Assembly: GCF_000192435.1 (NCBI RefSeq)
Contig: NZ_AEUD01000010.1
Span: forward strand, 62,001 to 126,000
Reading direction: 5' to 3'
Origin: Gordonia neofelifaecis NRRL B-59395
GTDB taxonomy: Bacteria > Actinomycetota > Actinomycetes > Mycobacteriales > Mycobacteriaceae
Length of the DNA: 64,000 nucleotides
This document shows, one piece after another, positions 52,474-62,422 of this stretch. The translations under genes and the position numbers were made by a program. Numbering within the stretch: the first letter of the stretch is position 1; each line of letters begins with the position of its first letter. The notes under the pieces are model-generated. The model ran no database searches. It was not told the DNA's origin and saw only the letters and a list, made by a program, of their open reading frames with translations.

Positions 52474-54909
52474 TCAGGGACGCTGGTACGGCTCGCAGCC
52501 CGGAGGCGCGAGCGGGGCGGTGCGAGCGCCCAGGCGCGGGATGTCGCGGATCACCGGGTCGTCGCCGAGTACGAAGCGTTCGCCGTGGTGCGCGAGCTCG
52601 ACGGTCGGGCCGGACAGCAGCCGGTAGGTGGCCTTCTCCGAATCGACGGCGACGACGATGCGCGACTCGCGGATCACCATCCGGAACGACATGTAGTCCA
52701 GCCTCGACGGCAGGCGCGGGGCGAAGGTGATCTGACCGTCGAAATCGCGCATCCCGCCGAAGCCGGCGACGCAGTCGGTCCACGCTCCGGCCAGCGCGGC
52801 GATGTGCAGGCCCGACGAGACATTGTTGTGCAGGTCGTGCAGGTCCGTGAAGACCGACTCGCTCATCAGGTCGTATGCGAGGTCGAGGTAGCCGACCTCG
52901 GCGGCGGTGACCGCTTCGCAGCACGCCGAGAGCGAGGAGTCGCGGACGGTGATCGGGTAGTAGTAGTCGAAGTTCGCGAGCTTCTGCTCCGGGGTGAAGC
53001 GATCGCCGAACAGGTACATCGCGAAGACGAGGTCGGCCTGCTTCACCACCTGCTTGCGGTACAGGTCGAAGTACGGGTAGTTCAGCAGCAGCGGATAGCG
53101 GCCGCGCGAGCGATCGAAATCCCACCGGTCGAGTTTGGTGAACGCCTCGCACTGCTGGTGCACGCCGAGCGCGTCGTCGTACGGGATCGTCATGTCGTCG
53201 GCGCAGCGCGACCAGTAGGCGGTCTCGTCGCCGGTGACGCCGAGATCGCCCGCGACGGTGGGCTGTCGGGCACACGCGGCGACGGCGTCGCGCAGTGCCT
53301 GCTGCGCCGCGAGATTGGTGAAGACGTTGTTGTTGACGATCGCCGTGTACTCGTCCGGGCCGGTGATGCCGTCGATGCGGAACTTGCCCGTCGAATCGTG
53401 GTGGCCGAAGCCGGAGAAGAACCGGGCGATCTCCACCAGCAGTTCGACCCCGCACTCGACCTCGAAGGCCTCGTCGCCGGTCGCCCGGATGTACCGGGCC
53501 GTCGCGTTCGCGATGTCGGCGGAGACGTGGATGCCCGCCGTTCCGGCAGGCCAGTAACCCGAGCACTCGTCGCCGTTGATCGACCGCCAGGGGAACATCG
53601 CGCCGTGCTGCGCGAGCTCGGCCGCCCGGGCCTTCGCCTTGTCCATCGTGGAGTGCCGCCAGCGGAGCTCCTCGCCCGCGGCCGCGGGGACCGCGTACGT
53701 GAGCATCGGGAGGATGAAGCTCTCGGTGTCCCAGAACGTGTGGCCGTCGTAGCCGGGGCCGGTCAATCCCTTGGCGGGGATGGCCCGGGACTGGCCGCGC
53801 GCGCCGGCCTGCAGCACGTGGAACAGGGCGAACCGGACGGCCTGCTGCAACTCCGGGTCGCCGTCGAGCTCGATGTCGGCGTCCAGCCAGAACTCGTCGA
53901 GGTAGTCGGCCTGCTCCTGCTTGAGGGCGTCCCAGCCGGTCTCCTTCGCCATGGCGAGCGCGGCCTCGACCTGCGCGCGCAGCGCAGGCACCGATCGGCG
54001 AGCCGACCACCCGTAACCCATGTACTTGGTGAGCACCAGCTTGGTGCCCTGCGGCACGGTGGCGGCCACGGTGAGGCGTGCGAGGTCGCCGTCCGCGCGG
54101 ATGGTCGTATCCGCGGACGCGGGGAGCTCGAGCTCGTGATCCATGCCCGCGGCCACGCCCAGCTCCGACCGCCGCGTGTGGTGGACCAGCACCGCCGACA
54201 GGTCGTCGCACTCGGCGAGGGCGCCGACGAGCGGCTGGTCGAGGGCGGCGGCGAGCCGTGGATCGTCTTTCGCGGAGGCGCCCCCGATCGGCTCGTTCGC
54301 CAGCAGGTCGGACTGCAGCACCAGCTTCATGTCCTCGCCGATCGGCTCCACCTCGTAGCGGATCGCGGCGACCGTGCGCTTGGGGAACGACCCCAGCCGC
54401 TCGGACCGGATGCGCACGGTCCGGCCGGTGGGCGAGGTCCACAGGGTGCTCCGGCGCAGGGTGCCGGTGCGGAAGTCGAGGACGCGTTCGTGCTCGACCG
54501 TGCGCCCGTACCGAAGATCCATCGGCTCGTCCTCGACGAGGAGCCGGATCACCTTGGCGTCGGTCACGTTCACGACCGTCTGGCCGGACTCGGGATAGCC
54601 GTAACCGCTCTCCGCGTACGGCAGGTCGCGGAGCTCGTAGAAACCGCTGAGGTAGGTGCCCGGCTGATCGACCGGCTCGCCCTCCTCGAAACTGCCGCGG
54701 AGACCGATGTGGCCGTTGGACAGGGCGAAGAGCGTCTCGGTCCGGCCGATCATGTCCACGTCGAGGCCGCGCCAGCGCAGCTGCCACGGGCTGACGTCGA
54801 AGCCCTCGACGGGGTGCATGCCGTGGTGCGGCACATTGACCGGAGCCGTGTGGCTCGACGTGTCGCCGTGCGTGGTGTGGGCGAGCTCGCTGGTGGTCGG
54901 TTCGATCAC
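52474..54909 (-). CDS. Glycoside hydrolase family 65 phosphorylase
   Basis: The 811-residue enzyme belongs to GH65, which cleaves alpha-linked disaccharides (maltose, trehalose, kojibiose) with phosphate to give beta-glucose 1-phosphate. Visible features are the N-terminal beta domain (WQLRWRGLDVDMIGRTETLFALSNGHIGLRGSFEEG), the (alpha/alpha)6 barrel with the catalytic Glu in ITGPDEYTAIVNNNVFTNL, and the CEAFTKLDRWDFDR region near 600. The downstream gene encodes a beta-phosphoglucomutase, which would convert the product. This pairing resembles Rv3401-Rv3400. The GTG start is at 54909. The disaccharide is not determined by sequence. Confidence 0.88.
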   Translation of the reverse strand: MIEPTTSELAHTTHGDTSSHTAPVNVPHHGMHPVEGFDVSPWQLRWRGLDVDMIGRTETLFALSNGHIGLRGSFEEGEPVDQPGTYLSGFYELRDLPYAESGYGYPESGQTVVNVTDAKVIRLLVEDEPMDLRYGRTVEHERVLDFRTGTLRRSTLWTSPTGRTVRIRSERLGSFPKRTVAAIRYEVEPIGEDMKLVLQSDLLANEPIGGASAKDDPRLAAALDQPLVGALAECDDLSAVLVHHTRRSELGVAAGMDHELELPASADTTIRADGDLARLTVAATVPQGTKLVLTKYMGYGWSARRSVPALRAQVEAALAMAKETGWDALKQEQADYLDEFWLDADIELDGDPELQQAVRFALFHVLQAGARGQSRAIPAKGLTGPGYDGHTFWDTESFILPMLTYAVPAAAGEELRWRHSTMDKAKARAAELAQHGAMFPWRSINGDECSGYWPAGTAGIHVSADIANATARYIRATGDEAFEVECGVELLVEIARFFSGFGHHDSTGKFRIDGITGPDEYTAIVNNNVFTNLAAQQALRDAVAACARQPTVAGDLGVTGDETAYWSRCADDMTIPYDDALGVHQQCEAFTKLDRWDFDRSRGRYPLLLNYPYFDLYRKQVVKQADLVFAMYLFGDRFTPEQKLANFDYYYPITVRDSSLSACCEAVTAAEVGYLDLAYDLMSESVFTDLHDLHNNVSSGLHIAALAGAWTDCVAGFGGMRDFDGQITFAPRLPSRLDYMSFRMVIRESRIVVAVDSEKATYRLLSGPTVELAHHGERFVLGDDPVIRDIPRLGARTAPLAPPGCEPYQRP

Positions 54910-54965
54910 GGGCGGTCCTTATCGGGCTGGTGCGTGCACGGGGTCGTTCGGGGCCGGGTCTGCGG

Positions 54966-55697
54966 TCAGTCCCCGGCCAGTAGTTCGTCGAGGTCGGTGA
55001 CGACGATAGAGGCACCGGCGGTCGTCATGGCGTCCGACTGGCCGCCGCCGACCCGATCGATGCCCACGACGTACCCGAACCGTCCCGCGACGCCGGCCTC
55101 GACACCGGAGATCGCGTCTTCGAAGACGGCTGCCGCCGCGGGGGCGACGCCCATCAGCTCCGCGCCGCGGAGGTACGAATCGGGCGCCGGCTTGCCCGCC
55201 AGCTGCTCGGCGACGATGGTGTTCCCGTCCACTCTCCGCTCCACGAACTCCGACAGGCCCGCCGCCTCGAGCACCTGCTCGCCGTTGCGGGAACTCGTCA
55301 CCACGGCGATGTGGAGACCCGCATCGCGTGCGGCGTGCAGGTACCGGACCGAACCGGGATAGGCGGTCACCCCGTCGCGCTCGAGTGAGGCCAGGAACGC
55401 CGTGTTCTTGCCGTCCGCGACCGCCGACGCGGTCGCCTCGTCGACGGTCAGCCCGCGCGAGGCGAGGAAGGTGCGCACGCCGTCCATCCGGGGGCGCCCG
55501 TCGACGTAGTCGAAGTAGTCCTGATCGGTGAACGGACGCAACTCGTCGGTCCGACCGCCGATGTCGCCGCCCGCGCGCTCGGTGAGGAAGTCGTCGAACG
55601 CTGCGGTCCACGCGATCCGATGCACCGACGCGGTGTCGGTGAGCACACCGTCGAGATCGAACAGTGCCACCGTGATGTCGTCAGGAAGTCCCAGCAC
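54966..55697 (-). CDS. pgmB: Beta-phosphoglucomutase family HAD hydrolase
   Basis: The 243-residue HAD protein converts beta-glucose 1-phosphate to glucose 6-phosphate. It has nucleophile motif VALFDLDGVLTDTASVH at about residues 10-26 (Asp-x-Asp), a cap domain with the beta-PGM-like FTDQDYFDYVDGRPRMDGV, motif II VVTSS, the KPAPDSYL Lys and motif III VFEDAISGVEAG. It lies 56 nt upstream of the GH65 gene on the same strand, so the two form an operon for disaccharide phosphorolysis. The start at 55697 rests on a TAGAGT leaderless -10. An open frame runs further but without similarity. Confidence 0.87.
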   Translation of the reverse strand: MLGLPDDITVALFDLDGVLTDTASVHRIAWTAAFDDFLTERAGGDIGGRTDELRPFTDQDYFDYVDGRPRMDGVRTFLASRGLTVDEATASAVADGKNTAFLASLERDGVTAYPGSVRYLHAARDAGLHIAVVTSSRNGEQVLEAAGLSEFVERRVDGNTIVAEQLAGKPAPDSYLRGAELMGVAPAAAAVFEDAISGVEAGVAGRFGYVVGIDRVGGGQSDAMTTAGASIVVTDLDELLAGD

Positions 55698-55704
55698 CCA
55701 CACG

Positions 55705-55710
55705 ACTCTA
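55705..55710 (-). promoter_or_regulatory. Leaderless -10 element (TAGAGT) for pgmB
   Basis: On the minus strand TAGAGT ends 7 nt before the GTG at 55697. It selects that GTG over the one 6 nt further upstream. Confidence 0.45.
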
Positions 55711-55795
55711 CCCGGATCGTGCCCCGTCCATCGGGCAACGTGCGCGGCGTGACTCGTTGTGGATTCGGCCCGCTCGCTCCGCGCCCGGTGCCGGA

Positions 55796-56425
55796 CTACT
55801 CCGGCACCGTCAGCGCGGGGAACCAGACGTCGGTGAGGACGCGCACGGCCAGCTCCGCCGAACCCTCGATCGTGCCCAGGGTGGCCCAACGGACGAAGAA
55901 CCGTTCCAACTGCGCCACCAGCAGTTCCACGCGCAGGCGCGCCTCGTCGCGGCGGTCGTCGGGCCAGCGCTCGAGATACTGCGTCATCGAGCCGGGCAGC
56001 GTCGCGATGCCCGCGCGGGCGATCTCGCGGAACTCGGGTTCCAGCGCCGTCGCCTCATCCCAGGCCCGGAACATCTCCGCGTAACCGCCGAACCATTGCA
56101 GGGCGTTCGCCACCCAGGCGGCGAACTCCACTCGTGAACCGGTCGCCAGCACCCGGTCGAGGTCCTGGTAGACGGTGACGGCACTCGGCCACACCGACGA
56201 GTCCGCCAGGGCGAGCAGGACGTCGATCTTGGCGGGGAAGTGCAGGTAGAAGGTGGCCCGACTGCAGCCGACGTCGGCCACGATGTCGTCGATCGTCACC
56301 GCCGCGTAGCCCCGCGCGGTGAACTGTGCACGGGCGGCGTCGATGAGCCGCGTGCGCGTCAGCAGCTTCTGCTCCTCGCGCAGCGATGCGCGCCGAGGAG
56401 TCTTGGCGGTGCTGTCCGTGCTCAC
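55796..56425 (-). CDS. TetR family regulator
   Basis: This 209-residue one-component repressor has an N-terminal helix-turn-helix (about 20-65: LTRTRLIDAARAQFTARGYAAVTIDDIVADVGCSRATFYLHFPAK) and a larger ligand-binding domain with several aromatic residues (FAAWVANALQWFGGYAEMFRAWDEA). It is divergent from the D-aminoacylase-type gene, and repeated CAGTCAC/GTGACTG motifs lie between the two, the likely operators. So it should control that hydrolase and its own gene. GTG 56425 is the chosen start. An open extension upstream is unlike TetR. Confidence 0.85.
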   Translation of the reverse strand: MSTDSTAKTPRRASLREEQKLLTRTRLIDAARAQFTARGYAAVTIDDIVADVGCSRATFYLHFPAKIDVLLALADSSVWPSAVTVYQDLDRVLATGSRVEFAAWVANALQWFGGYAEMFRAWDEATALEPEFREIARAGIATLPGSMTQYLERWPDDRRDEARLRVELLVAQLERFFVRWATLGTIEGSAELAVRVLTDVWFPALTVPE

Positions 56426-56451
56426 CGGTCCACTGTGACCCACGTGACCGC

Positions 56452-56537
56452 CAGTCACAAGCCGACACGTCGGTGACTGATCTCTATGACAGTCACTTGA
56501 CAGAGTGTCAGCGAGGTTGAAATATGACACCAGTCAC
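56452..56537. promoter_or_regulatory. CAGTCAC/GTGACTG operator cluster
   Basis: CAGTCAC occurs at 56452-56458, 56490-56496 and 56531-56537, and GTGACTG at 56473-56479. The second and third in order form an inverted repeat with a 10-nt spacer. The cluster fills the TetR/deacylase gap of 162 bp. Confidence 0.65.
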
Positions 56538-56587
56538 ACTGCGCGACCATCGGTGTCCCGCGACGAAACTGAATGGAGTGATCGGCG

Positions 56588-58330
56588 ATGACCTACGACG
56601 CGATCGTCAAGAACGGGCGCTGGTTCGACGGGACGGGCGCGCCGTCGCAGATCCGCCACCTCGGGATCAAGGGCGGGCGTGTGGCCGCGGTCGCCGCCGA
56701 GCCGCTGGACGAGACCGGCTGTGCCGACGTCGTCGATGCGGAGGGCAAGTGGGTGATTCCGGGGATCGTCGACATCCACACCCACTACGACGTCGAGGTC
56801 CTGCTCCGGCCGGGACTGGACGAATCTGTGCGGCACGGCGTCACGTCGATCCTCGTCGGTTCGTGCTCGCTGTCGACGGTGCACGTCGACGCCTCCGATG
56901 CGGGTGACCTGTTCGGACGGGTCGAGGCGATTCCGCGCAGGCATGTCGTGGAGACGATCGAGACCAAGAAATCATGGAACACCGCCGAGGAGTACGTCCA
57001 GGCGCTCGAGGCCCTCCCGCTCGGACCGAACATCGCGGCGTTCATCGGGCACTCCGACATCCGCGCCGCCGAGATGGGCCTCGACCGCGCCACGCGCAAG
57101 AACGTGAAGCCGACGCCGGGCGAGATGGCGTCCATGGAGGCGCGGCTGGACGAGGCGCTCGACGCGGGCTTCGTCGGCATGTCGTCGCAGCAGCTCATGT
57201 TCGACAAGCTCGACGGCGAGGCCTGCCGGTCGCGCACGCTGCCGTCCACGTACGCCAAATCGAAGGAGCGCAGCCGCCTCAACTCGATTCTGCGCAAGCG
57301 CGGGCGGGCGCTGCAGGGCGGGCCGGACGTCGCGCGGCCGCAGAGCATGGTGGCGATGACGCTGAGCACGCTCGGCGTGTTCCGACCGAAGCTCAAGGTC
57401 AGCCTGCTGTCGGCGGCCGACGTGAAGGCGATCCCGGGCATCGCGAAGCTGTTCCCGGTGATGGCGCGGACGGTGAACTCACTCGGCGGCGACTTCCGCT
57501 GGCAGCACCTCCCGGTGCCGTTCGAGGTCTACTCCGACGGCATCGACCTGCCGGTCTTCGAGGAGTTCGGCTCCGGTGCGGCGGCGCTCGACCTCGCCAA
57601 CCGGCTCGATGCGCAGCAGGCGATGCTGACCGACGAGGCCTACCGGCGCCGCTTCCGCAAGGACTACGACAAGAAGTACGGACCACGGGTGTGGCACCGC
57701 GACTTCTTCGACGCGGAGATCGTCGACTGTCCCGATCCCACGGTGATCGGCAAGACATTCGGCCAGGTCGGCATCGACCGCGGCGGCGTTCACCCCGTCG
57801 ACGCCTTCCTCGATCTCCTGGTGGAGCACGGTAAGAAGGTGCGGTGGCGGACCACCATCTCGAACCACCGCCCGGAGGTGCTCAACACGTTCGCCTCGGA
57901 CCCCGGCATTCAGCTCGGCTTCTCCGATGCTGGTGCGCACCTGCGGAACATGTCGTTCTACAACTTCGGTCTGCGACTGCTGCGGCGGGTCAACGACGCC
58001 GTGGAGGCGGGCACACCGTTCATGTCCGTCGAGCAGGCCGTGCACCGGCTGACCGGTGAGCTCGCCGATTGGTACGGACTCGACGCCGGTCACCTGCGCG
58101 TCGGCGATCGCGCGGACATCGTGGTCGTCGATCCGGCGCACCTCGACGAGACGCTCGACGGCTACGCCGAGAGTCCGGTGCCCGAGTACGACGGGCTGTC
58201 GCGCATGGTGAACCGGAACGATGCGACGGTGCCCGCGGTGCTGATCGGCGGCCGACCGGTGGTCGCGGACGGGAAGCCGCTGCCGATCCTCGGAGCGGAG
58301 CGGACCGGCGACTTCCTCCGGGCGAGCTGA
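56588..58330 (+). CDS. N-acyl-D-amino-acid deacylase family amidohydrolase
   Basis: The 580-residue zinc-dependent amidohydrolase has metal ligands in PGIVDIHTHYDVEVLLRPG, an IAAFIGHSDIRAAEMG segment and SDAGAHLRNMSF near the C terminus. The small beta domain at the ends (YDAIVKNGRWFDGTGAPSQ and GDRADIVVVDPA) is typical. Related enzymes cleave N-acyl-D-amino acids, and many actinobacterial members have unknown amide substrates. It is longer than D-aminoacylases of about 480-500 residues because of insertions near 250-300. Probably regulated by the divergent TetR. GGAG before ATG 56588. Confidence 0.82.
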   Translation: MTYDAIVKNGRWFDGTGAPSQIRHLGIKGGRVAAVAAEPLDETGCADVVDAEGKWVIPGIVDIHTHYDVEVLLRPGLDESVRHGVTSILVGSCSLSTVHVDASDAGDLFGRVEAIPRRHVVETIETKKSWNTAEEYVQALEALPLGPNIAAFIGHSDIRAAEMGLDRATRKNVKPTPGEMASMEARLDEALDAGFVGMSSQQLMFDKLDGEACRSRTLPSTYAKSKERSRLNSILRKRGRALQGGPDVARPQSMVAMTLSTLGVFRPKLKVSLLSAADVKAIPGIAKLFPVMARTVNSLGGDFRWQHLPVPFEVYSDGIDLPVFEEFGSGAAALDLANRLDAQQAMLTDEAYRRRFRKDYDKKYGPRVWHRDFFDAEIVDCPDPTVIGKTFGQVGIDRGGVHPVDAFLDLLVEHGKKVRWRTTISNHRPEVLNTFASDPGIQLGFSDAGAHLRNMSFYNFGLRLLRRVNDAVEAGTPFMSVEQAVHRLTGELADWYGLDAGHLRVGDRADIVVVDPAHLDETLDGYAESPVPEYDGLSRMVNRNDATVPAVLIGGRPVVADGKPLPILGAERTGDFLRAS

Positions 58331-58351
58331 GTCGTGGTGCCGCCTGCGCGG

Positions 58352-58357
58352 CACAAT
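58352..58357 (+). promoter_or_regulatory. Leaderless -10 element (CACAAT) for the PhzF gene
   Basis: CACAAT is 6 nt before the ATG at 58364 and fixes that start over a GTG 30 nt upstream. Confidence 0.4.
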
Positions 58358-58363
58358 GAGCGG

Positions 58364-59230
58364 ATGACTCACGACTTCGCGCAGGTGGACGTGTTCACCA
58401 CCGAGCCGACCCGTGGCAATCCGGTCGCGGTGGTCTTCGGTGCGGACGGGCTGTCGGACGAGCAGATGGCGGCCTTCGCCCGTTGGACGAACCTGTCGGA
58501 GACCACCTTTCTGCTGGCGCCGACCGATCCGGCGGCCGACTACCGGCTCCGGATCTTCACGCCCGGGGGAGAGTTGCCCTTCGCCGGGCATCCCACCCTC
58601 GGTTCGGCGCACGCGTGGCTGGAGGCGGGCGGCGTCCCGGCGGGCGACGACCTGGTCCAGGAGTGCGGGATCGGGCTCGTGACCATCCGCCGCGAGCCGG
58701 GCGCGGGCCGCCTCGCCTTCGCCGCGCCGCCGCTGGTGCGGTCGGGACCGGTGGACGAGGCGACGATGACGACTGTTCGCGACGCGCTCGGGTTGGCGCC
58801 CGACGACGTGACCGACGCGAACTGGGTCTGCAACGGTCCCGAATGGCTCGGCGTGCTCGTCTCCGACGGGCAGCGTGTGCTGGACATCGAGCCGGACTTC
58901 GCCGCGCTCGGTGACCTCGAGGTCGGTGTGATCGGCCCGTGGTCGCCCGAGGAGGCCGCCGCCCGCGGCGCCGACTACGAGGTCCGCGCGTTCGTGCCGG
59001 AACTCGGCGTGCCGGAGGACCCGGTGACCGGCAGTCTGAACGCGGGATTCGCGGTGTGGCTGCGGGCCGCGGGGGTCGTGCCCGCGTCGTACGTCGTCGC
59101 ACAGGGCACCGCCCTGCACCGGGCCGGGCGTGTCCAGGTCGACGACGACGGCGGTCGGATCTGGATCGGCGGCTCGTCGATCACCGTGATTTCCGGGACC
59201 GTCGACCTCTCGGGCAAGCTGAACCGGTGA
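58364..59230 (+). CDS. PhzF family isomerase/epimerase
   Basis: The 288-residue protein has the duplicated diaminopimelate-epimerase-like fold of PhzF: FAQVDVFTTEPTRGNPVAVVF, then ARWTNLSETTFLL with the acid/base Glu, LRIFTPGGELPFAGHPTLGSAHAWL, and PVTGSLNAGFAVWL. PhzF of Pseudomonas isomerises a phenazine intermediate, but no phenazine genes are here and most family members have unknown substrates. It overlaps the start of tatD by a GTGA. Confidence 0.87.
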   Translation: MTHDFAQVDVFTTEPTRGNPVAVVFGADGLSDEQMAAFARWTNLSETTFLLAPTDPAADYRLRIFTPGGELPFAGHPTLGSAHAWLEAGGVPAGDDLVQECGIGLVTIRREPGAGRLAFAAPPLVRSGPVDEATMTTVRDALGLAPDDVTDANWVCNGPEWLGVLVSDGQRVLDIEPDFAALGDLEVGVIGPWSPEEAAARGADYEVRAFVPELGVPEDPVTGSLNAGFAVWLRAAGVVPASYVVAQGTALHRAGRVQVDDDGGRIWIGGSSITVISGTVDLSGKLNR

Positions 59231-60105
59231 CCGACTCGACGGGTGAACTGACCGCCAAGGAGATCAAGAAGCGTCGGCGGCGTCTGCCGCCGCCGGATCC
59301 GCAGCCGCTGCGCGGGCTGGTGGACGCGCACACGCACCTGGCCGCCTGCGGTGGTCGTACCGAGGCCGATGTCCGCGCCATCCTCGACCACGCCGAGGCC
59401 GTCGGCGTCGACCAGGTGGTGACGGTCGCCGACGACATGGTCGACGCGCGCTGGGCCGTGGCCGCGGCGCACTGGGACGACCGCGCGTTCGCGGCGGTCG
59501 GACTGCATCCGACACACGCGGGCGACCTGAACGACGAGTCGCGCGCCGAACTCGAGGAGATGGTCGCCGATCCGCGAGTGGTCGCCGTCGGCGAGACCGG
59601 ACTCGACTACTACTGGACCACGCGGTCCGATGACTGCGCGGACCCCGCCGCGCAGAAGGACGCATTCGCCTGGCACATCGACCTGGCCAAGCGGTCGGGC
59701 AAAACGCTGATGATCCACAATCGGGACGCCGACCGCGACCTGCTCGACGTTCTCGCAGCTGAGGGCGCTCCCGAAACGGTGGTGATGCACTGCTTCTCCG
59801 GCGACCGCGAGATCGCCCGCGAATGCATCGACCTCGGGTACGTGTTGAGCTTTTCCGGAACTGTGACATTCAACAACTCCACCGAATTGCGTGAGGCGGC
59901 TCTCCTGACGCCGGACGAGCTGATCCTGGTGGAGACCGACGCCCCCTTCCTGACCCCGCATCCCTACCGTGGCCAGCCCAATCAGCCGTATTGCGTCCCC
60001 TACACCGCCCGATTCCTGGCGGACCTCCGCGGAGTGTCGGACGAGCGAATGGCGGACGTTCTCGGATCAAACGCACGCCGGGTCTACAAGTTTCCGTTGC
60101 GGTAA
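59227..60105 (+). CDS. tatD: TatD family metal-dependent hydrolase
   Basis: The 292-residue TIM-barrel hydrolase of the TatD DNase family has metal-binding HxH in GLVDAHTHLAACGG, the Glu in VAVGETGLDYYW, IHNRDADRDLL, HCFSGDREIAREC and the ETDAPFLTPHPYRGQPNQP region. TatD enzymes are 3'-5' exonucleases, and in mycobacteria the gene lies just before rpfB as here (Rv1008-Rv1009). The GTG at 59227 overlaps the PhzF stop. The acidic/basic N-terminal extension of about 38 residues before the barrel is typical of actinobacterial forms. Confidence 0.92.
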   Translation: MTDSTGELTAKEIKKRRRRLPPPDPQPLRGLVDAHTHLAACGGRTEADVRAILDHAEAVGVDQVVTVADDMVDARWAVAAAHWDDRAFAAVGLHPTHAGDLNDESRAELEEMVADPRVVAVGETGLDYYWTTRSDDCADPAAQKDAFAWHIDLAKRSGKTLMIHNRDADRDLLDVLAAEGAPETVVMHCFSGDREIARECIDLGYVLSFSGTVTFNNSTELREAALLTPDELILVETDAPFLTPHPYRGQPNQPYCVPYTARFLADLRGVSDERMADVLGSNARRVYKFPLR

Positions 60106-60117
60106 CCCACCCCGATT

Positions 60118-61294
<1,177 letters not shown>

Positions 61295-61309
61295 TCTGAG
61301 CACCCCGCG

Positions 61310-61446
61310 CTTCGCCGGTCGAGCGAGTCGAAACCCCGAAACCCGGGCTGGTACTGACATCCAGCCCGGGTTTCGTCGGTTTCGACTCGCTGCGCTCGCT
61401 CAACCAGCGGACCTCGTCGGTTGAGCGAGCGAAGCAAGTCGAAACC
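61310..61446. repeat. Intergenic palindromic repeat cluster with embedded terminator
   Basis: A GAGCGAGTCGAAAC unit (61320-61334), then a 15-bp hairpin (61337-61351/61361-61375, AAACCCGGGCTGG). Next comes GGTTTCGACTCGCTGCG...CTCAACC (61378-61405) and its inverted copy GGTTGAGCGAGCGAAGC...GAAACC (61419-61446). The hairpin is the likely rpfB terminator. The flanking arms look like a mobile palindromic element. Confidence 0.75.
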
Positions 61447-61513
61447 ACCGTCACGCAGGCTGGGACTCGGGTGACTCCCGTCGCCGGTGCGAGGTCGGGG
61501 CGCGATCATCAGT

Positions 61514-61519
61514 CACAAT
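61514..61519 (+). promoter_or_regulatory. Leaderless -10 element (CACAAT) for rsmA
   Basis: CACAAT is 6 nt before the GTG at 61526, which supports that start. Confidence 0.4.
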
Positions 61520-61525
61520 GTTCAG

Positions 61526-62422
61526 GTGAACTCCGTCCCTGATTCGCCGCGTCTGCTCGGCCCCGCCGAGATCCGTGCGCTGGCCGCAGAGCTCGATGTC
61601 CGTCCCACCAAGACGCTGGGGCAGAACTTCGTGCACGACGCGAACACGGTCCGCCGGATCGTGACCGCCTCGGGGATCGGCGCCGACGACGTCGTGCTGG
61701 AGGTCGGTCCGGGTCTCGGCTCACTCACGCTGGCACTGCTGGCGGAGGCCGGGCGGGTGGTCGCGGTGGAGATCGACCGCAAGCTCGCCGCACGACTGCC
61801 GCGGACGATCGCCGAGTTCGCACCGGGCCAGGCCGCGAACTTCGACGTGGTGACCGCTGACGCGCTCGGCGTGCTGCCCGGCGACCTGCCGCAGACACCG
61901 ACCGCCCTGGTCGCGAACCTGCCGTACAACGTCGCGGTACCCGTGCTCCTGCACCTGATGGCGCAGTTCCCGACCATCCGCACGGCGCTGGTGATGGTCC
62001 AGGCGGAGGTCGCGGATCGGCTGGCCGCCACCCCGGGCGGTCGGATCTACGGTGTCCCGAGCGTCAAGGCGCGCTTCTTCGGCGACGTCGCTCGGGCGGG
62101 ATCGATCGGCAAGCACGTCTTCTGGCCCGAGCCCAAGATCGAATCCGGACTGGTCCGCATCGATCGGCGCGATGCGTTCGGGACCGACCCCGCACTGCGG
62201 TCGGAGACGTTCGCGGTCATCGACGCCGCGTTCGCACAGCGCCGCAAGACGCTCAGATCGGCGCTGTCGTCGTGGGCGGGCAGCGCGCCGCATGCCGAGG
62301 AACTGCTCCGCGCGGCCGAGATCGACCCCGGACTCCGGGGCGAGCGCTGCACGGTCGACGACTTCGTCCGGCTCGCTCGGGCAGGTCACGAGGCGGGCAT
62401 CCGGAACGGGGCCGCCCGATGA
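61526..62422 (+). CDS. rsmA: 16S rRNA dimethyladenosine transferase
   Basis: This 298-residue SAM-dependent enzyme dimethylates A1518 and A1519 of 16S rRNA. Conserved motifs are [19 protein letters not shown], the SAM loop [24 protein letters not shown], and the catalytic [14 protein letters not shown] (NLPY). The C-terminal part includes [36 protein letters not shown] 61526 is preferred because of a leaderless promoter. The stop overlaps ispE (ATGA), giving a coupled pair as in mycobacteria. Confidence 0.94.
   Translation: MNSVPDSPRLLGPAEIRALAAELDVRPTKTLGQNFVHDANTVRRIVTASGIGADDVVLEVGPGLGSLTLALLAEAGRVVAVEIDRKLAARLPRTIAEFAPGQAANFDVVTADALGVLPGDLPQTPTALVANLPYNVAVPVLLHLMAQFPTIRTALVMVQAEVADRLAATPGGRIYGVPSVKARFFGDVARAGSIGKHVFWPEPKIESGLVRIDRRDAFGTDPALRSETFAVIDAAFAQRRKTLRSALSSWAGSAPHAEELLRAAEIDPGLRGERCTVDDFVRLARAGHEAGIRNGAAR

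Noticed and set aside
51175-55362. A 1395-codon open frame on the plus strand across metG, GH65 and pgmB
   Set aside because: It lies antisense to three well-recognised genes. In GC-rich DNA the complementary frame of biased codons stays open. No start signal or family similarity.
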